Assembly: GCA_029747015.1 (NCBI GenBank)
Contig: JAKOGI010001586.1
Coordinates: forward strand, 119,227 to 183,226
Origin: Carnegiea gigantea
Taxonomy: Eukaryota > Streptophyta > Magnoliopsida > Caryophyllales > Cactaceae
Reading direction: 5' to 3'
DNA: 64,000 bases
A model generated the notes under the pieces. It did not search any database, was not told the origin of the DNA, and worked only from the letters and a program-made list of their open reading frames with translations. Positions 48,501-59,210 of this stretch are shown in pieces. Position 1 is the first letter of the stretch. Every line of letters starts with the position of its first letter. A program made the translations under genes and the position numbers.

Positions 48501-49643
48501 TTTCTTCTATGGTGAGATTTGCCTCTATTCGCCTACTCTTAGCCATGGTTGCTCATTTGGACTTAGAGTTATTTCAAATGGACGTAAAGACTGCCTTCCT
48601 TAATGGTAGCCTTAAGGAAGAGATCTATATGGACCAACCAATTGGTGTTGTGTCAAAGGGACAAGAGGACAAGGTGTGTCATCTTAAAAGGTCCACGTAT
48701 AGTCTTAAGCAGTCTTTCAGATTTTGGTACTTAAGATTTCATGAAGCTATAACTTCATTTGGCTTATTCATGGTTTTGGAGGACCACTGTGTGTATGTTA
48801 AAAGATCAACTGGGGGGATTATGTTCCTTACCCTGTATGTTGATGACATACTGCTGATTGGGAACAATTTGGAGATGATCGAAGCCACTAAGAAGTGGTT
48901 GTCCTCCCTTTCTAAGATGAAGGACATGGGTGAAGTCAGGTATGTCCTAGGCATGGAAATAATAAGGAATCGTCCTAAGAAACTTTTAGGTATGAGCCAG
49001 GAAGCATATATTAAGAAAGTCTTGGAACGATTCCGTATGCATTATTCCAAACCCGTAGACGCTCCAGTTGAAAAGGGTTTAACCTTGAGCCTCGAGCAAT
49101 GCCCAAAAACAGACAATGAAAAGGAGGCCATGATCAATGTCCCTTACGCTAGTGCCGTAGGGAGCTTAATGTATGCCATGTTATGTACACGGCCGCACAT
49201 TTACGTTACGGTTGGTTTGGTGAGTTGTTACCAAAGCAACCCAGGACAAGCTCATTGGCAAGCCATCAAGAGAATCATGCGCTACCTTTGTGGTACAACC
49301 GACTTGGTCCTATGCTATCAAGGCGGGGATCTCAAGTTGAGAGGATATTGACCTGGATGAATCTAGGTCAACCTCAGGATATGTGTTCACCCTGAGTGGG
49401 GGAGCCATATCATGGTGCAGTAAGAAGCAAGACTGCATAGCTCTGTCGACCATGGAGGCAGAGTATGTCGTATGTAGCCTAGCCACGCAGGAGGCAATAT
49501 GGCTTAGGAGTTTCCTCCAAGATCTCAGCCTCACTCCTAGAGTTGATGATCCTGTAGAGATGTTATGTAACAACACAGCCGCCATCCAGTTCGCTAAACA
49601 TCTGAAGTTTCATCGGAAAACCAAGCACATTAAGAGGCGTTAT
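45595..49643 (+). pseudogene. Element B gag-pol, broken (first part)
   Basis: Gag starts at ATG 45595 and shows a CCHC knuckle, CYNCGKKGHFAWDC, at about 46411. The protease retains WIIDTGAT (46543). Pre-integrase HARLGNVG and CESCLAGKA lie at 46960-47080, and an integrase core with DICGPMNV and RTDRGREY at 47130-47340. RT runs over 48280-49350 with LYVDDILL near 48835. RNase H begins at about 49360 (SRSTSGY, STMEAEY). In-frame TAG stops occur at 45781, 45978, 46333 and 46828, others at 47394, 47417 (TAA), 47535, 47744 and 48389, and frameshifts near 47120 and 49345. RNase H is interrupted at 49643. Confidence 0.87.
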
Positions 49644-51332
49644 TGTTGAATTAGTATATTCAGTTTTGATGACAACAAACCCAAGTGTAAAATGCTCTTA
49701 AGTAATGTTGCTCCAAACAAAGTTCTCCAAACAGGCATACACTGTTATTTTCAATATGCGTCTTAACTTGTTTGCTGAATGTTGAGAACAAGTCTTAAGA
49801 ACAGGTCTCATACCTTGATGACTCACGCTCAAGTCAAGAACACCACCTCGATGAGTTGATTGTGTGTTAAGATCAGTTCCTGAACTCAAGCAATACAAGA
49901 ACAACCTGGCAAACAGGCTAGGTGTTTCAAGGACAATCCAGCAAACAGGCCTTTCTGAACTCAAGCGATACAAGAACAACCTGGCAAACAGGTTGGTCTA
50001 GGTGGTTGGGGCAGCGTATTCGTCTTGAACAAGATGACTGGATCTACAACAAGATGTCTTGGGTAATTTAGGTTTTATTTTTTAGACTCTTGTTAATATG
50101 CCAATCTTGAAAAGTCTCTAACTAACCACTCTTGAATTGCTTGCGCTATTTGCTTCAGAACACCAAGTTTGAACAACCCTGTAAACATGGTACCTAGGGT
50201 GTTTCTGAACTGCAACGGCCAAACCCGGTCTCTTTGGAAAACTTATTTTGGTTGGCCAAAAGCTCTAATATATTTTGATAAAATTCCAAGACAGCAATTT
50301 AAGCTGTAGGAAATCTTTTGATATGAAAATCACTTGGGAGATTTGCAAAACTGATTTTGGAAAATATTTACCAAAACCGAAAATATTTCTCTCTTATCCT
50401 TTGGAAAGTGATTAATTCAAAATTCAAGCTGAGATTCTTTTCCAGGTATTTCACGGCTATTTTTAAGGGGAAAAGATAGTCTTTTATCCTCCAAAATCAA
50501 ATCCCTACAATATTGGGAAACTCTATCCTCATTGGATCTTTTAGCCGTTGGAATTCTTTGTGCTAAGCAAAAATCTCTCTTTGCTAAACATAGCTGATTT
50601 TATCACTTCTCCTTGTTTTTGACCGTTGGATTTTTTGTTTAAAAACTCAACATTTCACTCCCATTCATGAGAGAAGAAAAAACGAGAAACATACACAACA
50701 TACGCAAAAAGGGAGAAGTGCAAAAGTGGTTTTTCTAGTGAGAAGAATTTTTCGAGCTACTCTTGAGAAAAGAAAAACCGAGACAAGTTGTGTTTAAGCT
50801 GAGCTTTCAAGATATTGGCATACTAGGACCTCATTGTACCTTACATCTGCTTAAATCAGAAGCACCCCCGTAAGGTGTTTTGTAACCCTGATCTTGGATC
50901 AGAAAAGTGAGTGAGTGGTCCTCAGTCGTGTGGACTTTGGACGTGTCCAATCTGGTGAGATTTGGACGTGGTGTAACCTTCTTAGAAAAGAAGGTTACGT
51001 GGTTGCAAGTTGTAATAAGGTGTGTTACATTTGTAACGTGTGAAGCCCGTTAGTGAAAGTGCTTAAATCTTACACGAGGTAGGTCGTGGTTTTTCACACC
51101 TCGGTTGGGCTAGAGGTGTTTTCCACGGAAAAATTGTGTGTGTTTTATTTCCGCATTTATCTTGTTGATTTTCGCTTTTGAGCAAATTGAAAACATCTGG
51201 TTCAAACAAGTCAGAAGGTTGTTTGTAATTCAAGAACAACCTCTGCAATCAGGAGGGTGTTTGTCAGTAAGTACGCGAAAATCGAACACCACAATTCACC
51301 CCCCTTGTGGGTAAGTACTCCTAAATTCAACA
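49644..51332 (+). repeat. Inner element 5' LTR
   Basis: TGTTGAATTAG...CTAAATTCAACA. A 75-bp spaced direct duplication, GAACTCAAGC(A/G)ATACAAGA onward (49882-49922 and 49957-49997), lies in the first 400 bp. Many AACAGG and GAACAACC motifs occur there. Confidence 0.95.
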
Positions 51333-51334
51333 AG

Positions 51335-51346
51335 TGGTATCAGAGT
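51335..51346 (+). other. Primer-binding site of the inner element
   Basis: TGGTATCAGAGT; the last base departs from the usual C. Confidence 0.88.
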
Positions 51347-51389
51347 AGGTTCTCTCACAAAAGGGCTAACACCTTGAGAGATTCTGAAG

Positions 51390-53156
51390 ATGAGTACACC
51401 ACAAGGAATCCTTGAAGGGCAATCCATTACTCGGCCACCCTATTTCAACGGCCAACATTATAGTTGGTGGAAGAATAGGATGGAGAACTATATTCAGGCA
51501 GAAGATTATGAGTTATGGATGCTCATCAAGAACAGGCCCCTTGTTCCCACCAAGGTGCTTGAAGATGGTAAGAAGGTTCCTAAGGAACCCATAGAGTTTG
51601 ATGCTGAAGACTATAAGAAAATGGAAAAGAATGCCAAGGCCAAGAAGCTATTATATTTTGGCCTAGGTCCAGATGAATATACACGTATCTCGGAGTGTGA
51701 GTCAGCCCAGGAGATATGGAATGCCCTCCAAGTAGCTCATGAAGAAACAAGTCAAGTCAAACAATCACGTATTGAGCTACTCATGAGGCAATATGAGTTG
51801 TTTGATATGGGTGATCGTGAGAACGTGATGGATATGTACACACGCTTCACCCACATAACAAACGAGCTAAAATCCCTGGGAAAATCCTTCACCACAGAAG
51901 AGCTGGTGAGGAAGATTCTAAGGATTTTGCCTCGGTCTTGGGAAGCGAAGGTGACAGCCATCCAAGAAGCTAAAGACATGAACAAGATAACCCTCGACGA
52001 GTTGATTGGCAATCTTCAAATCTATGAACTCAGAAAGAACTCACAACAAAAAGAGGAGCAGAAGAAGGATCGTGGGCTTGCCTTGAAAGCACAAGAGGAT
52101 GATGACTCTGACCTTGAGGATGAAGAGATGGCCTTAATGACACGAAAGTTCAAGAAATTCTTCAAAAAGGTCAAAGAAAACAGCAGAAGAAAGGACTTCA
52201 GTAAATCTAGAAACACCCCCCGAGAACAGTTCACAGAGTGTTTTAAATGTGGTAAACCAGATCACCTTGTGAAAAACTACCCTCTGCTTCGAGAAGAGCA
52301 GGAGTTCGAACAACCCAGAAAACAGGTTCGAAAACAACCTGTGAACACCTCAGGCAAAAGATTCTCGAAGGCTATGCTTGCTGCCTGTGGAGACTCTTCT
52401 GAGGATGAAGGTGAATCTGAAAGTGAAAGAGATGCTGTAGCTCTCATGGCACAAAGTGACTCAGACTCAGATGATGAATCCACAAACAGCTTGACTGATC
52501 TCAAGAACAAGGTACGTGGTCTCAATAAAGCAACTCTCGAAAAACTTTTGTATACCTTGATGGATACTTGTGCTGAATTGAAACGAGATGTCCGAGACCT
52601 AGAACTAGAAAATGAGATCCTTAAGAATGAGAAACTTGAGGCTGAAAGAGAAATTCTAGCTTCACATCAAACCATAAATGACCTTAGGGAGACCTTGATC
52701 TTGAACGAAGTAAAATATACCACCAATCAAGCCAAGGCTGAAAAGGAAACCCTTGAGCTTAAAGAAAAGGTCGAAGTTTTGCTTGCTGAAAACAAGAACC
52801 TGTCGGCTAAAGCAAAACGCACAGAACATGACCTTGCCACAAACAGGTTGTGGAACAAGTCCTCACAAGCCCTTGATTGGTTAAACACTCACCACAGTCG
52901 AAACAAAAAGGGACTTGGATATAAGCCTAAACGAACCGTTTACCCAATCCATAGAAAGTATGTGGGATTACCTGAAAACATTGTTTGCTTTCATTGTGGT
53001 AAAACTGGTCACTATCAATATTCATGTCCTTCAAGAAGGTATGCCATTGAAAAGAATGAAAGGTATGTGAAACAAATCTGGATTAGGAAAGATGAGCTTT
53101 ATTTGTCTAAAAGAATGGGACCCAAGTGGATCTGGGTTCCCAAAACTAACCCTTGA
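51390..53156 (+). CDS. Gag polyprotein of the inner SIRE-like element
   Basis: 588 codons without interruption. The start MSTPQGILEGQSITRPPYFN is shared with elements A and C. The N-terminal helical gag domain (residues about 1-230) includes ELVRKILRILPRSWEAKVTA. A first knuckle, CFKCGKPDHLVKNY, lies near 52239, where the final Cys of CCHC is Tyr. Acidic Ser/Asp/Glu segments follow. A coiled coil spans residues about 370-480. A second, intact knuckle, CFHCGKTGHYQYSC, is at about 52987. It ends in WVPKTNP then TGA (53154). The role is the particle core and RNA packaging. The open frame fits the element's youth. Confidence 0.92.
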   Translation: MSTPQGILEGQSITRPPYFNGQHYSWWKNRMENYIQAEDYELWMLIKNRPLVPTKVLEDGKKVPKEPIEFDAEDYKKMEKNAKAKKLLYFGLGPDEYTRISECESAQEIWNALQVAHEETSQVKQSRIELLMRQYELFDMGDRENVMDMYTRFTHITNELKSLGKSFTTEELVRKILRILPRSWEAKVTAIQEAKDMNKITLDELIGNLQIYELRKNSQQKEEQKKDRGLALKAQEDDDSDLEDEEMALMTRKFKKFFKKVKENSRRKDFSKSRNTPREQFTECFKCGKPDHLVKNYPLLREEQEFEQPRKQVRKQPVNTSGKRFSKAMLAACGDSSEDEGESESERDAVALMAQSDSDSDDESTNSLTDLKNKVRGLNKATLEKLLYTLMDTCAELKRDVRDLELENEILKNEKLEAEREILASHQTINDLRETLILNEVKYTTNQAKAEKETLELKEKVEVLLAENKNLSAKAKRTEHDLATNRLWNKSSQALDWLNTHHSRNKKGLGYKPKRTVYPIHRKYVGLPENIVCFHCGKTGHYQYSCPSRRYAIEKNERYVKQIWIRKDELYLSKRMGPKWIWVPKTNP

Positions 53157-56100
53157 TTTGTTTTGCAGGCTGAAGTGAGAGAGAACAACCCCACAAACAA
53201 CCCAACAAACAGGGTAAGAAACACCCTGGCAAATAGCTCAGAAAATAACCTTGAAAACAGGCAGCTGTGGTATGTTGATAGTGGGTGTTCGCGGCATATG
53301 ACCGGAGAAAAATCAAACTTTCTCTCACTTACAGCTTCAACCGGTGGGAGCGTGGCTTTTGGAAACGGCAAGTCTGGGACAATTGTCGGTATAGGTAGCA
53401 TTGGTAAAACTCTCTCCCACTCAATTGATAATGTGCACTTAGTTGATGGTTTAAAGCATAATTTACTAAGTGTGTCCCAACTGTGTGACAAGAACAATCT
53501 AGTGGTGTTCTCACGAACACATTGCTTGGTTGTCAATGCCAACACAGGAGACGTTGTGTTAAAGGGGAAGCGTCACAAAAATATTTACAAAGTTTGTATT
53601 TCCACACTTCTCCAAAACAACCTGACTTGTTTGAGTGCTGTGAATGATGATATAACGCTCTGGCACAAGAGACTAGGTCATGCGAGCCTTACTCTTTTAA
53701 ACAAACTTGTTTCCAAAGACTTGGTTGTTGGACTACCTTCCATCAAGTTTAATGATGACAGGGTATGTGAAGCTTGTGCAAAAGGAAAACAAGTCAGATT
53801 GTCTTTTAAATCAAAAAGGTGTGTTAGCACTACCCGACCTCTTGAATTATTACACATTGATCTATGTGGTCCTATGAGGATAACAAGTAGAGGTGGGAAG
53901 AGGTATGTGCTTGTCATAGTTGATGATTACTCTCGATTTACTTGGACCCTGTTCTTGGCCTCCAAGGATGAAACTTTTGAGAATTTTATTGCCCTTCTCA
54001 AAAAGGTTGAAAAGAGAGTAGGACACTCATTGGTTAGCTTGAGGTCTGATCATGGTACTGAATTTAAAAATACAAGTTTTACAGAATTTTGTAATACGCA
54101 TGGTGTTGATCATAACTTCTCGGCCCCAAGAACACCCCAACAGAATGGGGTGGTTGAGCGCAAAAACCGCACCCTAGAAGACATGACTAGGACAATGCTT
54201 ATTGCTAGTGGTCTTCCTAGGAACTTTTGGGCAGAAGCTTTGAACACATCATGTTACATTATGAATAGATGTATGATTAGACCTATTTTGAACAAAACTC
54301 CCTGCGAACTCTTCAAAGGCAGAAAGCCCAACATTATGCATTTAAGAACATTCGGTTGTAGGTGTTTTGTGCATAATAATGGGAAGGATGCTTTAGGAAA
54401 GTTTGATCCCAGGAGTGATGAGGCAATATTTCTCGGTTATTCCTCTCACAGCAAGGCATACAAAGTCTTTAACAAAAGAACCTTGTGCGTTGAGGAAAGT
54501 GTGCATGTGCTTTTTGATGAATCTAACACTTTGAATAAAAATGGTGCACAGGAAGAAGAGTTTGAATTAGGTCTTATCTGAAAAGAAGTGTTGCCCCATG
54601 AGAGACAAGGTAAGAACACCATGGAGACAACAGGCCCAGAAGTTGTTCCTCAAAACGGCAGGCAAGGTGAACACCAAACAGGGGGAAACACCGTTGAACC
54701 CTGTTCGGGACCATGTTCTTCAGGAACAGGCTTACAAACAGGTGCAGAAACAGGCTCAGGAGGTGTTCGTGAGCCTGATTCTCCAAATATTCCGGCTAGA
54801 GTAGAGCATGTGTCTGTGGATCCACTTACTCCACGACCATGGAAGCACCATAGTTCACACCCCCTTGATCAAATTCTGTCTGATATTAACAGTGGAGTGC
54901 AAACTGGTCTAAGCTTAAGAATTTCTGTGTTTTCTATGCTTTTCTCTCTAACATTGAGCCAAAGAATGTGAATGAAGCTCTTGCAGATTCAGATTGGGTC
55001 ACGGCAATGCAAGAAGAGCTCCATCAATTTGAAAGAAACAGAGTATGGCACCTGGTACCTAAACCTGCAGAGAGAACAATCATTGGAACCAAGTGGGTGT
55101 TCCGAAACAAACTGGATGAGTCAGGAACAGTCACTAGGAACAAGGCACGGCTGGTTGTTCAAGGGTATAACCAAGAAGAAGGGATCGATTATGAAGAAAC
55201 CTTTGCACCAGTTGCTAGAATTGAGGCTATTCGAATCCTAATAGCCTTTGCAGCTCATATGGAAATCAAGCTATATCAAATGGACGTGAAAAGTGCATTC
55301 CTAAACGGATACCTTAAAGAAGAGGTGTATGTCAAACAACCCCCTGGTTTTGAAAACAGTGAATTTCCTAACCATATTTTCAAACTTGACAAAGCTCTTT
55401 ATGGTTTAAAACAAGGTCCTAGATCTTGGTATGAATGTTTGTCAAGTTTTTTACTTAAAAATAATTTTAGAAGAGGCAAGGTAAACAATACCTTGTTTCT
55501 AAAATCTAAGGGGGAACATTTATTGATTGTCCAAATATATGTTGATGACATTATATTTGGTGCAACTCATTATGATTTATGCAATGAATTTTCAAATATG
55601 ATGAGGAGTGAGTTTGAGATGAGCATGATAGGTGAGCTTAACTTTTTCTTAGGCTTACAAATCAAGCAAACTCCAAACGGCACCATGATCCATCAACAAA
55701 AGTATATCAAGGAGCTACTTAAGCGTTTTGGGATGGAGTCAGCCAAATCCATAGACACTCCTATTTCTCCTTCAACCAAGTTGGTTATGGATGATGGGAG
55801 TCCCTCAGTTGAGGAGAAACTCTATAGGGGCATGATTGGGTCACTCCTATACCTAACCGCTAGTAGACCGGATATTGTTTTTAGTGTTGGTTTATGTGCC
55901 CGTTTTCAGTCTAATCCTAAGGAAACTCATCTTAAGGCTGTTAAACGGATACTAAGATATTTGAAACATACACCCAATTTAGTTTTATGGTATCCTAGAG
56001 GTTGCAATTTTGATCTTGTTGGATATGCTGACGCTGACGCTGACTATACTGGATTCCTAGTTGATAGAAAGAGTACCTCAGGTATGACTCACTTTCTTGG

Positions 56101-56488
56101 ACCTTGTTTGGTATCTTGGGCTACCAAGAAGCAACATTCAGTTGCCATGTCCACAGCAGAAGCTGAATATGTTGCAGCAGCTTCATGTTGTGCTCAACTG
56201 TTGTGGATAAGACAACAGCTTAAGGACTTTTGTGTTGACACTGGATGCATTTCTATTTTTTGTGATAACACAAGTGCAATTAACATTGCCAAAAATCCAT
56301 ATCAACATAAAAGAACAAAGCATATTGACATTCGACATCATTTCTTGAGAGATAATGTTGAAAAGGGTTTAATTTCTATGAATTTTTGCACAACGGAAAA
56401 TCAAATTGCTGATATATTCACTAAGGCGCTAGCTAGAGATCAATTTGAGAGAAATAGACTGGAACTAGGGTTGGTAAGAACACCCTAA
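53157..56488 (+). pseudogene. Pol polyprotein of the inner element, nearly intact
   Basis: In the same frame as gag, past the TGA at 53154. The protease has WYVDSGCSRHMTG at about 53271. Pre-integrase HKRLGHASL and CEACAKGK precede an integrase core with DLCGPMRI, SDHGTEF and NGVVERKNRTL. A TGA at 54579 falls in the variable linker, and a one-base frameshift near 54905 separates it from RT. RT and RNase H are open from 54968 to 56488, with [15 protein letters not shown] (about 55540) and [13 protein letters not shown] small ADADAD-like duplication occurs at about 56029-56041. Two breaks prevent a single polyprotein unless recoding occurs. Confidence 0.9.
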
Positions 56489-56988
56489 GATACTTGTTTC
56501 CAAGACATGAACTAGGTTTGGTAAAAACAACCTCTACACCCTGTTCTCTCCCCTTGTTTGCAAATCTTATTAGCAACTGATGTGATTTATGTACAATGAG
56601 TGCATACACTCGAATTGCGTGCGTTTTTTTAATTTATACAAAGAGTGCAGCATAAGGGGATGTACTAAGGATCACTGGAGCAGCTCTGCCACCCCTAGTA
56701 CCAATGAGTCAAATCAAGATCAAACGGCGAAGAACAGGCAGGTATCTTGATCGAACGGAAAGAACAGGTACGTCCCTTGGTTGTTCGATGCATATGGGAA
56801 TGTGTTTTCTTTAAACCTCCCTCCTTACCAAGGCACACGCCTTTAATGTTCTCATCCGTTGCAAACCTAGAGATCTTTAAAAGATTTTGGGTGCTCTCTC
56901 TCTCTTTAAATGCCCTGTTCTCAGTTCGTTTTTTCACCTGACTTCATCTCGCTCAAAAGCAAACCCTAATCTCTCTCCTCTAGCAACA
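56489..56988 (+). other. Spacer between pol and the third ORF, inner element
   Basis: 500 bp without a credible ORF. It contains CCTGTTC motifs and a CT-rich segment (56895-56980) just before an ATG, resembling a 5' leader. Confidence 0.6.
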
Positions 56989-58866
56989 ATGGCTTCCAAC
57001 AACACCTCTCACTCAAAAGCCCTGGTTCTTGCATCCTTAATCCCTGCTCCCCCTCGCCCAATCCTGTACAAGCCTTTCAGATTTCTGAAAAGCTTGTTCC
57101 TAAAGTCAGTCGGGATAGGGATGGACGATATTCCCTTCAATTGTGGAAGGGAATTGGTGTTTCTTGTGGAGTCAGTTGCATATCCCATTAAAGTAGAGTC
57201 GGAGGGTGCACCATCGGGGCCTCAAGACAAAATCTTGGAAACCCCTGAAGGGTTTAGTGATAATTTCGAACCCTGTTCTTTTGGGCTGTTTCCTGAAACA
57301 GTGCCAGAAACAGGGAAAGACTCTTTTGACACCGTGTGTGTGGAGGATCTGAATGTCGATTTCCGAGGGAATTCGAATGAGACATCAGAGGAGAGTCAGG
57401 AGAAGGACTCTCTCCCTGAGGCTGAACTCACTACTCCGGTTGCTCAAACTGGAGAGAAAAGAAAAAGGGTGAAAATAGTGGCCAGGCGCAGCAGAACGCC
57501 AAGAACAAGGCCACAACCAAGGTCTCAGGCCTCTCAAACTCCCTCTTCTCCAAAATCCTCCAAGCATTCTCGCAAATCTGCAAGAGTAGCTTTTTAATCC
57601 GCTCCCCGTATCTCCAAACCCTTTGCTCCAATCATCGAGGAGATTTCCTCTTCTTCTACCGAGGGCTTCTCGAGTTCTGACTTTGAGAACACCTCCTTCA
57701 AACAGGGGACACCGGTGTTCTCCGAGTCCTCTGAAGATCAAGCCCCTCAAAAATCAACCTCTAAACCTGCTGTGAAGCCCTCTCCTGCAAACTCACCCCT
57801 CAAACGAAAGCCCAGAATAGCTTCCCTACCAGACGCTACCACCTCTGTTCCTCCTCCCAAATGCCCAAAGAAGTCCACTCCCTCTCCTATGTCTGACAAG
57901 CATGCGCAATTGCTTAAGCGCAATGTCATCAGGGGGAAGGTAGTAAATGTACATTTTTTCGAGGAACAAGGTCTGGGGGTGTTCCTGAACAAGTTGCGAG
58001 TCCAAGGCTGGCTCGACTTGTTTGCAAACACCCAGTTGGGGTGTTCTGTGCCTGAGTTGGCTGAGTTTTACGCCAACTGCAGTGTCACCAAAGGGGTGGT
58101 GACAAGTTTTGTGAATGGGCAAGGCATTAAGGTTGATGCGCCCACACTTGGGAAAATATTGGGGGTGCCCTCACAAGGCTTTGCTGTGTATGTGAGGGAA
58201 GACAAGACTGCCCTGGCAACAGCCAGGCTCCTAGAGGTGTCCCAACGCCTCAGTCAGAAACAGGGCCTGAGAACACCCCTCTCGGTTAAGAAGGGTGAAA
58301 TGACCTCCCTGCACTAACTACTGTTTATGTTCACCATCAAGAACATAATTCCGCGAGGTCAAGGGCGAAACTCAGTAGATGCCCTCGATCAATGTCTGGT
58401 AGACCTACTGGATCAGGAGGAACCAATAAACCTCCCTACAATCATGATTCGCCACATAGGGCGAATTGCGAACACCACCCGAGCCCATGATCTTGGCTAT
58501 GGGTTTCTGCTGACAAGGGTGTTTGAGCACTTTGGGATAGTGCTTACACGGAGAGTGGTGGCTCAAATCATTGATGAGATTGGGATTGACACCCTGCTAG
58601 GGTGTGGCTATGAGGTTGGCGAAGGGTCAGTCTCCAAACAGGGTCGTCGACCACCTCGACCACCTATTTCTGGGCAACCTTCCATCAAGGTTGAGGCTGT
58701 TCTTGAGGACAATGCTCGCCTCAAGAATGAGCTCTCCGCCGTCAAGGCTGCTCTTGCTGAGGAACAAGCCCTCTCTGCCAAACGCCATGAAGATTTGCTT
58801 GCCCTTCTCTCCACCCTTGCCCCCAGTATTCCTCCTCTGCAAACGAAACCACCCCTTGTTCCCTAA
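56989..58866 (+). pseudogene. Post-pol third ORF of the inner element, with two in-frame stops
   Basis: Start ATG 56989 (MASNNTSHSKALVLASLIPA). One frame runs 626 codons, broken only by TAA at 57595 and TAA at 58315. The layout is: an N-terminal part with RPILYKPFRFLKSLFL; an acidic stretch; a basic Arg/Ser/Pro-rich region (KRKRVKIVARRSRTPRTRP) that could be a nuclear signal; a Pro/Ser/Lys linker; a globular part with VPELAEFYANCSVTKGVVTS, LGKILGVPSQGF and VYVREDKTAL (about 58040-58215); then EEPINLPTIMIRHIGRIANT and YGFLLTRVFE (58415-58540); and a short coiled coil (58700-58800). It holds the env position of SIRE elements, but no transmembrane segment is evident. Element C carries the same blocks. 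Confidence 0.77.
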
Positions 58867-59196
58867 TTGTCTAGGCTGGTCTCTAGTCTCCTCCTCCTCC
58901 TCTCTTAGTTTTGTTGTTTTGGCATTGTACTACCTTTCTTTGCAATGAAATATCTATTTGCAATGCTTTATATGCTTTTCTTGCAACCGTCCTGTTGTTC
59001 TTGCTTTTTAATGACGCCAAAAGGGGGAAGAATAGTGTAACCTATTGACAAAGTATGACGAATGAGCCTGACCTTGACTCGATAGGGTGGGTTGACCTCG
59101 ACTCGATAGGGTGGGTTGACCTCTAACTCTTTGTACCTACGTGGATCCCTATCAGCATTCAATTTTTTTAATATGGACACTTGGTTTGTCATCATC
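58867..59196 (+). other. Inner element 3' noncoding region
   Basis: Contains a 22-bp tandem repeat around GACTCGATAGGGTGGGTTGA (59076-59121) and leads into the polypurine tract. No coding sequence. Confidence 0.6.
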
Positions 59197-59209
59197 AAAA
59201 AGGGGAAAA
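59197..59209 (+). other. Polypurine tract of the inner element
   Basis: AAAAAGGGGAAAA, just before the 3' LTR TG. Confidence 0.88.
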
Positions 59210-59210
59210 T

